A DNA stretch of 64,000 nt from Dastarcus helophoroides (lineage: Eukaryota > Arthropoda > Insecta > Coleoptera > Bothrideridae): positions 434,001 through 498,000 of the forward strand of contig CM053327.1 in NCBI GenBank assembly GCA_028583605.1, read 5' to 3'. Shown piece by piece: positions 12,700-25,515 of the stretch (positions within the stretch are counted from its first letter, which is position 1; every line of letters starts with the position of its first letter). Below the pieces are notes generated by a model. That model ran no database searches. It was not told the DNA's origin and saw only the letters and a program-made list of their open reading frames with translations. A program made the translations under genes and the position numbers.

Positions 12700-14135
12700 T
12701 TTTGTACTAAAATTTTTAGCAGAAAAGAAAATTCAATTTTTCAATATTTTTTAGAAACTGAGTTTTTTCAATTTCCTCCTGTTTTCTAAAATTTCGTAGT
12801 TTTCACTAAAAATTTGTAATTTCCTAGTTAAATTTTGAGATTTAAAATCTAACCTCCAAAAAAGGTTGAAATATTGAGATAAAAATAGAAATGTATTGGA
12901 AAAAATTAGTTCCTTCAAAATTTGAAAAATTCATAATTTGAAAACAAAGATTCTTCAAAGAATCTGAAAATATTCGGCAAAAGGCGAATTTTCTAAAAAA
13001 TGTTATTTACAAAAGTTTTGAAAAAAAGTAAAAATTCTGAAAAAAGGCGGAAATTTTCAAAAAAGGCGAACCTTTGAAAAAGTACCGAATTTCAACTTCG
13101 AGGAAAAGTCGAAATTTTGATGATAACAGGTTGAAATTTCCAAAATAAGTGGGAATTCTGAAAAAAGATTGGTCGTTTCAAATAAGTCAACTTTTTGAAA
13201 ACATCCAACTTTTTAAAAAAGTGGAAATATTCAAAAAGTTGAATTTTTCAAATAAAAATCAAAAGACGCAATGTCGAGAAAAAGGCAGTACTTTTAAATA
13301 ACTCGAAAACTTCAAGTAATAGAATTTTGCACAAAGGTCGAAATTTTAAAAAAAGTGCAAATTAGTGTTCGAAAAAAGTATTTCAATTCAAAATGATCAA
13401 ATTTACAAAAAAGTCAAAATTTTGAAAAGAAGTCGAAAATTTGTGACAAAATTTTTAGAAAAGTGGCAACATTTTCGACAAGACAAAATAACAAAATATA
13501 AAATTTCCGTAAAAAGTAAAAACTTTAAGAAAAAGTTGAAATCTGGGAAATAAGACAAATTTAAAAAAAAAAAAAGGAGAAACTGTAAGAGTTGAAATTT
13601 TTAAAACGAAGTCGAACATTTTCTTCGAAATTCGACAATTTTCAAAGTCAAAATCTTAAAAAACTCAAAGTTTGACAGAAAATTAGGAATTTTAAATAAA
13701 AGGTGTTGGAAGTCGAAATTTTCAAATAATTAAATTTTTCAAAGATACTCGATTCACATTTCCAAGAATATTTTGATCCTTTTTTTTCGTCTCTTTTTGA
13801 GATTAACATTTTTAAAAAAAATCGAGAAAAGTCGAAGTTTTGAAAAAAGATAAAATTTTTTAAATACAGTCAAAACCGGATATAACGACATCGTTTACAA
13901 CGACGCATCGGTTATTACGACTAAATGGCAAAGTCCGGGCGATTACTTTAAAAGCTAACTGTACTGCCAGTTATATTGCTTATAACAACTACCGGTTACA
14001 GCGTCCGTAATTTATGATCCCTTCAATATCGTTATATCCGGTTTCAACTGTATGTCTTAATTTTCGGAAGAATTTTCGAGAAAGTTGAAAATTAAAGTCA
14101 ACATTTTCAAAAAAGTCAAAATTTATAAAAAAAAG
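12700..14135 (-). repeat. Quasi-periodic array E (A-rich on the + strand)
   Basis: Degenerate GTCGAAATTTTGAAAAA units run through most of the interval. The array is interrupted by an intact pogo-like MITE (13867-14050) and a poly-A run near 13562. Confidence 0.6.
13867..14050. mobile_element. 184-bp MITE with CAGT TIRs and TA duplication (pogo/Tc1-mariner type)
   Basis: The ends are inverted repeats: CAGTCAAAACCGGATATAAC at the left and, in reverse, CAGTTGAAACCGGATATAAC at the right, matching at all but two bases. A TA lies immediately outside each end (13865-13866 and 14051-14052), as expected for TA-targeting Tc1/mariner or pogo transposition. The interior has no ORF, and the interior and flanks differ sharply in composition from the surrounding array. 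It was therefore mobilised in trans. Confidence 0.88.
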
Positions 14136-14349
14136 ATCGATTTTTGGTAATTTTTGTTGTTGTCAAAACGAAAATCTACTTTTTTAATTTTTTGTCATCA
14201 AGAATAAAATGCATTTGTTTTTATTTTTCTGTTAATCAAATTGTTTGCTCCTGCACTCAACATTCGGAGGGCCCCAGACATAGAACTGTGGGGACCAGCG
14301 AGTACAATTTGGAAATAGAACATTTACTCCTTAGTATATCCTTCTTCTT

Positions 14350-16200
14350 TTTCTTATTTGAGGGCGTTCGACACTTCGTTTATTTCCCTGAGTCTCCATT
14401 GTATTATCGTCTTCGTCCATTTAATATCATCTCTGGCGACGTGTCCTGCCCAGCGCCATTTATTAGGGGTTACACGTTCTATGACTTCGACTACTCTCGT
14501 TCTCTCTCTGATGGCTTCGCTTCTGACTCGGTCTCTTAAACTGATCCCCAACACTGCGCCCTCTATCGCTCGTTGGCATACCCCTAAACGATGTACCCTG
14601 CTTTGTCTCGAGGCCGTATGTCATAACAAGCAATATCCAAAAATCGAAGACTTTCCGTTTCAGGTTGATAGGAATGTCCGGTTTCCTGAGAATGTGTCCA
14701 AGTTTTCCAAATGCCGCTGCGGCCGGACTTTCTTTGTCAAGCCTGATGTGGTGGCCAAGGTACACGTATTTTTCAACCACTTCAAATGTGTGGTTGTCGA
14801 TCGTAACTTGAATGTTGTCTGGACTCATGACCTTGGTTTTTTTAAGGTTGATCCTCAATCCCACGGTCTCCGGAACTTCTTTCAGCTCTCTTAACATATC
14901 TTTAAGTTCATTCGCGTCGGTGCTCATCAGGATGATGTCATCAGCGAAGCGTAGGTGACGCAGAAACTTTCCATCGACATTGACTCCGTTCTATTGCTTT
15001 GCCAGATTTTTGAAGACATCTTGTAGTGCGAGCGTAAACATCTTCGGCGAAATAGTGTTGCCTTGTTTGACTCCTCTTTTGATGGGTATCCTCTTGGTGA
15101 TTAAGTCTTCTTCAACTTTGATGTGGAGAGCGGCGTGCTCATAGATGTTACTGATGGGTTTGAGTATCTTGAGTCAATCCTTGCAGCGTTCATCGCATGC
15201 AAGATTACCCAGATTTCTATAGAGTCGAAGGCTTTTTGGTAGTCGAGGAATGCCAGATGGAGTGGTACATTGTATTTAGTGCATTTCTCGATCAGTGTTC
15301 GCACTGTTTGGATACGATCGATCGTGCTGTAACCCTTTCTGAATCCAGTTTGGTTCACAGGTTGGTAAAAATCGACAGTTGGCCATTATAATGGTAAAGA
15401 GCTTGTGTAGTGCCGAGAGAAGGCTGATAAGCCGGTAGTTTTCGATGTTCGTTGGGTAGCCTTTTTTGAAGAGGATGGGACCTGATAATTTCTCCATACA
15501 TTTTCTTCCAGGCGTTTGTTGAGGAGAATAAGAAGCGCTTTGTCTAAAGCTGTTCCTCCAGTCTTCAGGGATCTCCTCGAAGCCGACGTTTTGGATTACT
15601 CGGCTTTTATCTTCACGGAGATAGTATGGCTCTGGCGTTGACTGGCTGGACAATCTCCGATAGAAGTTTTCGATAATAGCAACGATTTCATCTTTCTCTG
15701 ATATTACTATGCCCTGTTCATTTTTCATCTTGTATATGAGCGTTTTCCCTTTAGCCATTTTGGATCGAAGGACTCTTATGTTTATATTATCTTCAAGGTT
15801 TCTTGGGTTTTCCCCGCGTTGTATGCCTTCAAGTCTCTACGAATCTCTCCCCTTTACTATTTTATCTAGTTGGCGGTATTGAGGTGTGTCATGATCCATA
15901 ACTTTGCGCTCTTTCAATGGTCTTAACGTGTCAGGAGTAAGCTTCGTGCCTCTGTGTTCTCCAAATGTTCAGATTTCTTCGTTGCCACTCGGATACTTTT
16001 GACTAATTTTTCTGTCAGCTCATGTAAGTCTAGCTGAATTCTTGCTGTCTCCTTTCTAACTCAGTCTTTGTTGGTCTTAGCTTCTTTTCAATCTCTTTTT
16101 TCTTTCCAACTGGATGTTGACACATATTTTATTGAAATATTAAGTACCGATACGTTAGTACATATACTCCTGTCGTTTACCATTATATAGTCGATCTGGT
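14350..16200 (-). pseudogene. 5'-truncated RTE-type LINE, broken ORF
   Basis: The minus strand, read from 16200 down, gives the end of an endonuclease domain (NQIDYIMVNDRS near 16170-16200), a linker, and LAKGKTLIYKMKNEQGIVIS-like sequence near 15750. Then follow MNQTGFRKGYSTIDRIQTVR and LAFLDYQKAFDSIE (reverse transcriptase core, 15200-15360), the catalytic FADDIILMSTDANEL (about 14910-14950), VEKYVYLGHHI, and finally SLRDRVRSEAIRERTRVVEV and KWRWAGHVAR near 14430-14530. This order is that of RTE-clade elements. Several frameshifts and stops break the frame and the 5' part is missing, so it is dead. Confidence 0.85.
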
Positions 16201-16259
16201 TCTTGATCGTACCTTAGTATCCAATACATACACATGGGGCTCGGATCTCATCATCGTCC

Positions 16260-17740
16260 CTTGGGCCAACACAATAAATTTCAATTTAAAATGTTTACTT
16301 GTTACCCAAAATTTAAATTTCAAAGACAAATTAAATTAGAAGGTAACACAAAAATTTAAAAAATCAGAAATTTTGAGAAAACACTGAATAGATTTATTTT
16401 TTCAAAAATTTTGAATTTGTTTCTTTAAATTTCTAATTTACTTTCTCAATATTTGAAGATTGTTGATATAAAGTGTTTTCAATTTACTTTGAAATGGGTG
16501 AGTGAGATGTGCTCAGGGGGACGAAGGCTAAGCCCCAAAGTCCCTCTTGGGCCAACCACTGCCAGGGGAAGAAAGAACTATGTGACATTTTTACATGTAA
16601 CCAAACTGAAAGGGTGTGCCAAATAAAATGACATTTTAGCAAAATAAACGTTTATGTGGCCTTTTGAAACAACCGATTCTATTAGAAATTTCGTTTTAGT
16701 TGCCTTTGTTTTCCTATCAAATATAAATAATAATTCAAGAATGAATTACAAGCAATAATCAATCATGCTAAATCGATTTTAGTAATGATTTTTTTTTTCA
16801 TTTATACAAGCTCCCTCCACACTCTTAAACTAATTTGACTACTATCCTATCAATTTATTCTGGTATCTCATATCGATTAGATCAGTACTTCATAAAATAT
16901 TGTTTCAAGTTGCTCCTTTCTATACCTACGGTCGTACTCATCTCATAAATAATGAATAATAAATGCTCTTAGCTTTAGGATTGCTTATCTCCTAGTAGTT
17001 AGTCAGCTTCCGTTTCAGTTGATTATGTTTCAGCGTCAACTCAACAGTGACAATCGTGTTGTGGCAGAGATAACGAAAGATCGTACTTTAAATGCGATAA
17101 AATGTCACAATGCTCATCAGAATTTTCCACAACAAATACTTAATAAGCAATAAAATAGCCAGCAGTAGAAACTGATTAATTATCAACTGTACATTTTTTT
17201 CTTTGATGTAATAGTTTAGATAATTAAAAAGGTGCATCCAATTGTCTTCAAATAATTTCATGATGCATTTACTTGGTAGTTTAACGGCTGGGTGCAACTG
17301 ATAATTTACAACAGTAACGGTGTAACCTATTTTTTAAATAGGAAATCGTTCAAGGAATCCAATTGAGGACTAAAAAATTGCTTACATAACCTTGAGACCT
17401 CTTACCTACCAGTAAGAGCCTAATTTTTGTACCATATTGTACTTAGTGCACGTAATGGTTTTGGTTCTATTGTTAATAGTTTGAATTAATATTTATCTTA
17501 TCACATATAGAATATACGTATGTATGTATATCCTAACATCCTTAAATTGCTAGTTTATCAACTTTGTAACATTAAAAGTGTCACAGTTGATTCAGTTATT
17601 ATTCATTCCAAGAAAAACACGTTAATTATTTTAAATTTCAGTTCCTTAGTTTTATGTGATTTTTTTATTTGTATTCCCTAATTTTAATACCTGGTATTCC
17701 AGTCGATGACTATTTTTTTTTGGTCGACTACAATTATGAG
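16260..17740. other. AT-rich sequence, nothing recognised
   Basis: No gene or known repeat is supported. The string CCCTTGGGCCAAC near 16258 reappears in a one-base-longer form near 16543. Confidence 0.5.
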
Positions 17741-18604
17741 ACTAACTAGATGGTTATATCTATCACTTGAGGTCAGTCACTACGAACATTACTTCCTTTA
17801 ACGTTTAAATGAATCGATTTTTTTTACTTTCGGCATGTTTGCAAATGCTCGATTTTCGATTTTTCTTTAATTTTGGCTTTCTAAGAAAGATCTCGCCTTT
17901 TTTTGTAAAATTTGGGCTTCTTGTCAAAATTTGATTCCATTTTAAAAATTTCAACCCTTTTTTTCAAAGTTTTGACTTTGAGAGATATTTTTCATTTTCA
18001 ATTCTTGCAGAAGGGCAAAAATTCCAACTTGTTTCTTCAAATTTTACCATCTCAATACTGAACAGAGTGGAGCGGTTGTCTCCCTTTGGCTTAAACACTC
18101 AAAAGAAAATTAATATTCAGCCTAAATTCCGACCCTTTCCCAATATTCAACCAGTTTTCGAAATTTTAACTAAATTTGTCCTCAAAAATTTGATCTTTTT
18201 CTCGTAATTTGGACCTTTTTTTTGAAACTTCGATTCTTTCTCGAAATTCCTTTTTTTCCAAAATTCGTTTCTATTTTTTGAATTTTCAATTTTTTTCTCG
18301 AAATTCATCTTTTTTTTTCGGAAATTTCGATATTCTTAAAAATTCATCTATTTTCGAAATTGCAACTTTATCTTAATCTTTCCTTGAAATTCGTCTTTCA
18401 TGAGTATTCTCAAAATCTGGACCATTTCTCAAACGCGAGATATCCATTTTTTCTCAAAATTTCATATTTCCTCGAAATTCGTTTTTTTTTGGAATTTCGT
18501 CCATTTGTTTTCAAAATCTGCCTTCTTTTCGACTTTAATAGAAAAAGTCGACTTTTTGGATTTGTGTGCAAAAATTCAATTTTTTCTCACAAATTGATGA
18601 AAGA

Positions 18605-18811
18605 CAAACCTTGTCCCTTGAAACTAAAAAAGATTAAAAAACACAACAATGGTTGCTCCAACGCGTTCAGAGATACCTCCCTAAAGATGATGCTTTGCTA
18701 TCAAAACGTGTTAGAGCAACCATTGTTGTTGTTTTTTTTAAATCTTTCTTGGTTTCAGGGGACAAAATTTGTTTTTCAATTTTTGAAGATAACCAAGGAC
18801 CAGTCCGTTCC
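18605..18811 (-). mobile_element. HP hairpin element, copy a
   Basis: The left part reads CTTGTCCC..GAAAC..AAAAAGATTAAAAAACACAA, then GGTTGCTC.AACGCG. After a short unpaired centre the complement follows: GTTAGAGCAACCATTGTTG, AATCTTTCTTGGTTTCAGGG and GACCAGTCCGTTCC. The same element occurs at 30657, 40780, 44405, 52008 and 58973. No target duplication was recognised here. Confidence 0.8.
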
Positions 18812-18862
18812 TTCAAAATTTGAATTTTTTCTCGGAATTTCGACTTTTTTCGCAAATTCTAT

Positions 18863-19065
18863 TGCACATTTCAATAGATTAGATGGTTTGAACATTTATT
18901 AGCTTCAGGGTTTGGAAACCAAAGACCGTCTTCGATCCTATTAGAACTCATCAGTTTGATATATCCAATCCGAATGCCAAACTGACGAGATCTAATAAGA
19001 TTGAAACCGATCTTTGGTTTCCAAACTCTGAATCTGATAAATTTTCAAACCTATTGGCCTGTGCA
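18863..19065. mobile_element. 203-bp foldback (MITE-like) hairpin of a second family
   Basis: The left arm contains GGTTTGGAAACCAAAGACCG and CTCATCAGTTTG; the right arm contains CAAACTGACGAGATC and ATCTTTGGTTTCCAAACTCT. The best-paired arms are 18886-18957 and 18978-19050, and pairing extends outward with gaps to TGCACA (18863) and TGTGCA (19065). The loop is about 20 bp and there is no ORF. Confidence 0.75.
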
Positions 19066-19530
19066 TTAAAATCTAGTCTTCTGGGACTTTCCTAGACAGC
19101 AACCGCTTTGCTAAACATTTCTGGTTCAATTTTTGATAGTTCGGCTACCTATAATCCACTATACATGCTTAGAGCTCTGCACACTGCAGTTTAGAATACA
19201 GTCTATTTCTTAATTCAACTTTTTTTCCTAAAATTGATTTTCGACTTTTTTTCTTAATTTCGAAGTGTTTCCCGAGATTTCGATAGTTGTTTTTTTTAGA
19301 TTTCGATTTTTTCTTAACGTTGGGTTTTTTTGAAAATTTCGAACTTTTAGAATTTGAATTTTCGGAAATTTTGACTGAGTCTTAAAGTTTGGCTTTTTAA
19401 AGGTTTCTTTCTTAAGATTTGGATTTTTATCTCAAATTTTTATATTCAGCATTTTTAAAAATTGTAACCTTGTTAACGAAATTCATTTACAAAATTTCGC
19501 ATTGACTCTCAGAATTCTAATTTTTGAAAG

Positions 19531-21639
19531 AAAGTTTCAGAAATGGTCTTTTTTCGAAATGCATCAATTATGCGTTATGTTTATCTTCTTTTGAAAGACG
19601 ATTTTTCGGAAATTACAACTTCGAAATTACAACTTTTATCTCAAAATCCGATGTATATTATGTTTGTAATATTGACATTTTCCTCTAAATTGGCTTTCTT
19701 TTATACAGCAATGTACGAAGTTTTATTTTGCAAGAAGGATCGATCCACAAAAACGTAAAATTTCAGTAGATAAGTTATTTTTGATAATGTGTAAGTTAAT
19801 ACATTCTTTGTACATATTTTTAGTCAAAATATGTTAATAGTCAATATATGCTGGTAATTTATAAATTAGTGCTAAATTTTAACTATTGATTTATCAGTAA
19901 CCGTTTTTTGGGGTTGGTTCCATTCTGCAAAAAATCGTCTAATTTAAAGTAGAAAATATTGCGGTTAATAATGAAAACCAATATTTTGGTAGGTGACTTT
20001 TTCCTCTGTTACCTCTGTTGTTTTAAAGTTTTACATATTTATTTTGGATCGTTGGACTTTCTTTATGGGAGGTAACCACTGTTATTGTCGACATTGTTGG
20101 TACTTTTAGACCAGCTTGGTTCATAGAAAATGGAAAATTATTTGGAAGTTGGCGGAGTTCTTTTTTTTTAATTTTCATCCTTTTGGTATTTGGTAATAAA
20201 CTACTTTTATTTATAGTTTAAGGATCACTCCTGGTGGTGGTCTTGTATAATCCAACTATCGGCCAAATAACAGGAGCAGTCTACTCCTTAATAATTTTGC
20301 TGGAACATCCAATCTACTGGATGTCAGTCAAACGTATAATGTGACTTTGGTAAAAGGTCCACCAACACATCAGTACTTTCTGCACTTAAATCAGATATTT
20401 CCTGGTGACTTGGAAATAAAAATTTTATGAAATAACATATATTTTGACACCATTGTGTCAACGAAGATGGTCAAATAAAAGCATAATATTCATTATCAGT
20501 GAAACGAAATAGTAGAGTGAAGAATTTTATGGCAATTACACGTCTAATGGAATTTGCACATTTGTTATTTTAAAAAATATTGCAACTTTTAATTAAAAAA
20601 TTTAAGTTTTCAAATGCTGAACTAAAAAAAATCGTTTGTTTCTGCAACTTTTATAAAATAAAGTTTAAAATTAAAAGTATTTTAAGCACTCCTGCAATAT
20701 TATTGCTATATTTTAATGTCATGAACAGTAATGTTGTGAGTTGGTACCTAATTTGACTTTTCCATGCACAAATCGCTAACAGTGATAAAGTGATAAGTAA
20801 GTACATCGAACGCAACTAATATCATTACGGCGTCCAATAAAAAATTAATTATCTCACATTTATGTTTAACAAGCTATTCCGGGAAAATAAAGGAAAAAAA
20901 TGATTATGGTATTGGTTGATTGTGTTTCGGATCGACGATATGTCTTGCACTTTGACTTTACATGTTTTAAATGTAAATGAATTTTAAATAAATACAGCAT
21001 ATTCAGCCTATTTATGATTCAACCTTCAAATGATGTGACATATCCGTGAATCATAAATTCCAGAAGTTCACTGTTCTTTAAGGTAATATTTTAGTAACAT
21101 ATATCTAAGGTGTGCAACATTGGGTAAAGATTTATGCATTAACTATCTGGTGCGGCGAACATCGTACCGCCTCAGAATTAATAAATATTGTGTGAATTTG
21201 TTAGTTAAATTAAATTTTGCATTTAAATATTTAATACGCTTCGAGACAAAGATCTGTGCCCGTTTCCAAATGAATCCTACGCGAAAAACCGCTAAAAACA
21301 GTCCATAATCAAAAGAGAAACAGCGCCATCTACTGGAAACTGGTTACAACACGATTAAGGTTAGTGTAGATACGATACGTTTCTGTCATATTTCTGTTAT
21401 GTATCAGAGATGGCACTGTACACGGACTCCTTATTATTTGTTATAAATAGGTTTACACATGTTAGAGAAATAATATGATAGCATTTTCTACAATTTTAAA
21501 AGCTAAAACTAACAAACAATAATGAAACAATTAAAATACATGGAATAACTATAAAAACAGCGCACAAAATTAAAACTTAGAAGTAATCATCAGTATTATT
21601 AAAAAACAGAAATTCATTTATATTAAAAAACGCTTGTTG
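19531..21639. other. AT-rich sequence, nothing recognised
   Basis: No gene is supported. Open stretches at 19543-19758 and 21120-21308 have no family signature. Two AGATGGCACTGT / CAGCGCCATCT-like strings around 21325 and 21410 face each other and may be part of an unknown repeat. Confidence 0.45.
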
Positions 21640-24185
21640 AATTAAGAATTTCGTTTTTTCGTTTTTAATTTTTTTCACTACACAGTTTTACTTGATCGGC
21701 AATTTATTAAGAAAGGCAAAAGATAAGTAATGAAATGAATTCTGACCTTTTTGAAGGCGATGGAAATCAAGCTTAAAGAGGTGATTATTTCGTATTTTCG
21801 TTATCATAGTTATGAACATTATGCTGTAAACCAACCCCCTGTTGGTTCTAAAAGGCATAAATAAGACAATGTAGAGTACACAGACATGGAAAAGTCAATA
21901 TGCCAAATTTTATAAAGGCACATTCCCATTCTTGGCGATACCCCAATCCGCCAACAATTCGGACTGCACATCTTTGCAATTGAAAAATTCTAAATTTACT
22001 CGAAGAATTGCCCCAAGCAAGAATCGCATAGGATAATAACGAGTGACATAGTCCGAAATATGCAACACGTAGTGTGTGCTCTGAAAAAATTGAAGAGAGA
22101 TTCCTTAGGACGAAAATATTCTTGCAATCGTAATCTATATGATTGGTCCATGTTAATGTAGAATCTAGTAGTACTCCAAGAAAGTTAGCCGTTCTCGGAA
22201 AATTTCATTCACTTCAATTAATTTTAACCACTTAATATCTGTTTGAGAGGTAGGAATGAAGCAAATTAATACTATTGTGTTCAAAGTTAAATATCTTTAG
22301 TTTCCTGATTAGTAAATCTCTATCTACACAATCAAATGCTTTACTTAGATCGAGGAATAGAGATATATTAAACTGACCCTTTTTGAAACAAGTGATACAC
22401 ATGTTAACAAAATGCAAAATGTCATCAGAGGTACCCAAATCTTTTCTGAAACCGAACTGAGATTTAGAAAAAAAAATATTATTTTCAAAAAATTCAGAAA
22501 TTCTTAAGCTTATAGCCTTCTCGACAATCTTTTACAGAACTGGTAAAATAGATATGGGTCGATAATTTGAGATTTCTTCTCTATTTCCTTTCTTAAATAG
22601 AGGCATAACTGAGGCTAGTTTAAGGCATTCAGGAAATTGTCCAGATTGGAAACACTTGTTTATTAAATTAGTTAAAGGGCTTATCAAATGATTTATATTT
22701 CTATTTAGAAATTGCACATTTAAACCGTAAATGTCTCGAGTGCGACTATTTTTGAGGCTCATAATAATGTCTCTAGTTTCAAAAAGAGTGGTCTGAAACT
22801 AAAACTACTTCTTGGTGTTATTCTTTTATCGATTAAATCCATGGGATCGATTACTGATTTAATGTTGGGATTCTTATTTTTAGCGATAGACGTAAAATAG
22901 TTATTGTAACGCAATGTAAATAGATAGAATAGAATTTAGTGCGTAAGAAAAGTTTCCAGAAAGATCTGATAAGGCAAAAGCGGCCGCGATAACGAAACAA
23001 ACGGCAGGTAAGCGTTCCAGAAATTTCGGCAAACGAGCCTTATCTGCGTGATTTTTCTAGAACCCGGGAGCCAAACTATATAAGGCGGTTAGCTTTCCCT
23101 AGAGTTAGTTAGAGTCAGTCAGTGTAATTAGTGAGTTAGTAGTTAGAAGCAAATAAGTGAATTCATTATTCAGTTGTAGTATTCCGAGTTTAGTCTGGTA
23201 ATAAAGTGGGTCTTATTCAATTCACGTGTTAATAATAATCTCGAACGGATAAACCCGTAACATTATTAAATGTGTCAGGAGATATAGATGAACAATTGTT
23301 GAAGTGCTTCACCTGACACTTAGAGCTTACGAGTTCCCACATGCTTTTAGATTTGTTGGAAGAAGAAAGAATAAATGCATCATTTGCACGTTTACGAGCT
23401 TCCTTAATGGAATTCCTATATATTTTTTTACACTCATTGTACTCAAGTCTCACTTTATTGGAAACATTTTGTTTTAGTAGATCTCCTGTTTAATTCATAT
23501 TTTTGAGATCCTGTGTGAACCAGCTGACACGTTTGTTTCTTTTGGACTTCCCATGAATAACCCTTTCAGGAAATGCAATAGAGAAAACGTCAACCAAAAC
23601 GTCTTGAAAAGTGCCAAACAAATTGTTAATGCTGCGTTCAGTTTTTATAAAACTCCAATCCAAACATGGTAGCTTAAAATGTGCCGATAAAACAACCCGT
23701 TCAGTTAAAGGTCGACAAATGTTGGTTGTAGTATGATTTTTCTCTGGGCCTTTAAAGCGAAACAGGGTGATTTTTACACCTAAATGATTTGATAGATGGT
23801 CATTCCTAATCTTAGCTCTAAACGTATTATCAGCTGAAAAATTAATGAAGACATTGTCAATGCAATTATTTAGCCTAGTAGGAGCAACAATTGTTTGTGC
23901 AAAACGGAATGTGGCCATCAAATCAACTAAATTTGTTGCTTTAATGTCTGTAGAGTTAAACTTTACGTTGAAGTCACCAAGTAATAAAATTCTGTCATTA
24001 AGATTTAGGTTATGAAGTAAAAGTTCTAGGTTATTTAAAAAGATATTGAAATCACCAACAGAGGATCTATATGTACCTATGATAATTAAATCGTATTTAG
24101 TAGAATAAATTGAACATAATTTACAATGTTTTTCTATTAATAGTGCATTGATATCGGCAAGATTTTTAAACTTTTTAAAATCAAA
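21640..24185 (-). pseudogene. Jockey-like LINE (endonuclease + reverse transcriptase), interrupted by a solo LTR
   Basis: Read on the minus strand from 24185: an APE-type endonuclease (SVGDFNIFLNN, ILLLGDFNV near 23960-24060, then TRLNNCIDNVFIN and NDHLSNHLGVKI); a linker (YNECKKIYRNSIKEARKRAN near 23390-23450); and PDTFNN, where the frame is split by the LTR. It resumes as YFTSIAKNKNPNIKSV and continues with LASVMPLFKKGNREEISNYR and PISILPVL (22540-22620), ISLFLDLSKAFDCVDRDLL (22300-22370), and ARTLTFLG and HSLLSYAILAWG in the 3' part (21990-22190). Several frameshifts are present. The order of domains is that of Jockey/CR1-type LINEs. The frame is continuous across the insertion once LTR and duplication are discounted. 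Confidence 0.85.
22905..23262 (+). mobile_element. Solo LTR (358 bp) with TTAT target duplication
   Basis: It begins TGTAACG and ends CCGTAACA, the TG..CA form of an LTR. An identical 4-bp TTAT stands on each side (22901-22904 and 23263-23266). Inside are a TATA box (CTATATAAGG at 23076-23085), a likely initiator in AGTCAGTCAGTG near 23115, and an AATAAAG polyadenylation signal near 23201, all on the + strand. No internal retroviral-type region remains, so this is the product of LTR-LTR recombination. A 4-bp duplication fits some Gypsy-type elements, but the family is not identified. Confidence 0.87.
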
Positions 24186-24579
24186 ATAAAAAATTGTTCA
24201 TGAATTGTGTCGATATTTTAGTAGTTATTCTGCTCTTCCGAGGCAGACATAAATCAAACAAAGCAAAAATCATAAAAATCCAAAGATTCCAAAAATGTTC
24301 TAATATACCGGGTGTTCTATTCAAAAATCAAATTTTGCTATCAGTTTTGGCGAAAGTGGCAAGTAGAAATGTCATTTTTATGTCAAAATTTGACATTTCA
24401 TAAGTACACCAAGTGCAGCAAGTTTAAAAATTTTATCTTTTTAAATAAAGAAAAAATAGGGGGTGTAGCATGATCCTGTTACATCTGATATATAGATAAG
24501 AATAACATAAAATTAGTTTCTTCGTTGCCTGTGTTTCTTTTAAAACCTCAGTATATAATGTATTGCCAATCTTCATAAC

Positions 24580-25515
24580 AGGGGTATTTGAGGGGTCTGT
24601 TCTGTCCCTACTCTGTTTCTGTTACACATAAATGATCTCTCAATTTCAACTTCCACCAATTCAATAGATAGCTATGCAGTTGATAGTAGCCTGTTGTCAT
24701 CCTTTTTCCACGACAAACCATTATCGGTCGCTGCTTCAAATAGGCTAAGAGAACAGCAAACACACATGATTAATCGAGATCGTTCGGGAATGGGGAAAAA
24801 AATCTGGTCGACTTCAATGCTTCAGAAACTCAGAGCGCTGCTTTCTCTAAGAAAACATCAAGTGATTATGCAACAAACATCCTCATGGACGATAAAATCC
24901 TCCCTATCGGATCTAATCTGTCTATATTAGGGGTGAATGCGAGTAGTAAGTTCTCTTAAGTCTGACTCTGGAGAAGCTGGGCTTTCTTTTTCGAGCTAAA
25001 ACATACTTTACATCTCATCAGGTGGTCCCTCTCTATTAAGCTCAAGTTAGACCAATACTAAAATACTGCTCCTATGCTTGGAGTTTAGTTCCAAAGTACA
25101 CTTTGCTCTTTTGGGTTCAGTTTAAAGACGAGCCATTCGTCTATGACGAGAGCTTGATCGATTCCGTCTTCGGTCTCCTAACACTAGTTAATGAGTTGTC
25201 TTTTGTCTACAAGTACTTTTGTGGGAGATCCTTGCAGGAACTGATAGGTGTGATGCCCCAAGGGCAACATTCTTGAGACATAAGGCAGTCGGAGGCGGCA
25301 AACTCCCGTGCTGTTCAGCTTGGCACAGTGAGGACTTTTTATGGAGACTTCTTTTCTACAGAACTTCCAAACTTTGTATTTCATTACAGAACAAAATTTT
25401 TTCCTACAATTACAATTTATCCTCATTTAAAAGGTGGTTCATGATCTATCTTTATTTCTGCATCCTGCTCGCAGTGCTCCTTAGGCATAATAGGGTTGCC
25501 CTTTGCGAGTGAATT
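24580..25515 (+). pseudogene. Jockey-like LINE fragment (reverse transcriptase to 3' end)
   Basis: From about 24580 the + strand gives GVFEGSVLS (for the usual GVPQGSVLSP), SYAVDSSLLSSF where the catalytic ADD has become AVD, then LREQQTHMINRD and GKKIW. Further on come SNLSILGVNASSK, a shifted RRAIR..DESLIDSV, and NELSFVYKYFCGRSLQEL near 25190-25240. The end resembles the minus-strand fragment at 10365-10779 closely enough to be the same family. Stops and frameshifts are frequent and the first catalytic aspartate is lost. It lies head-to-head with the LINE at 21640-24185. Confidence 0.8.

Larger units (their letters stand above)
17745..19530 (+). repeat. Quasi-periodic array F (T-rich on the + strand)
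   Basis: Degenerate TTTTTCTCGAAATTTCGACTTTTT repeats follow a diverged head-like stretch (ACTAACTAG near 17741, then TTTAACG...AATCGATTTTTTTT near 17800-17830) that resembles the type-2 head. Two hairpin elements (18605-18811 and 18863-19065) interrupt it. Confidence 0.55.

Noticed and set aside
24300..24415. ATACCGGGTGTTCTATTCAA followed by a GTCAAAATTTGAC palindrome
   Set aside because: It resembles the ends of some insect DNA transposons, but no matching opposite end or target duplication was seen.
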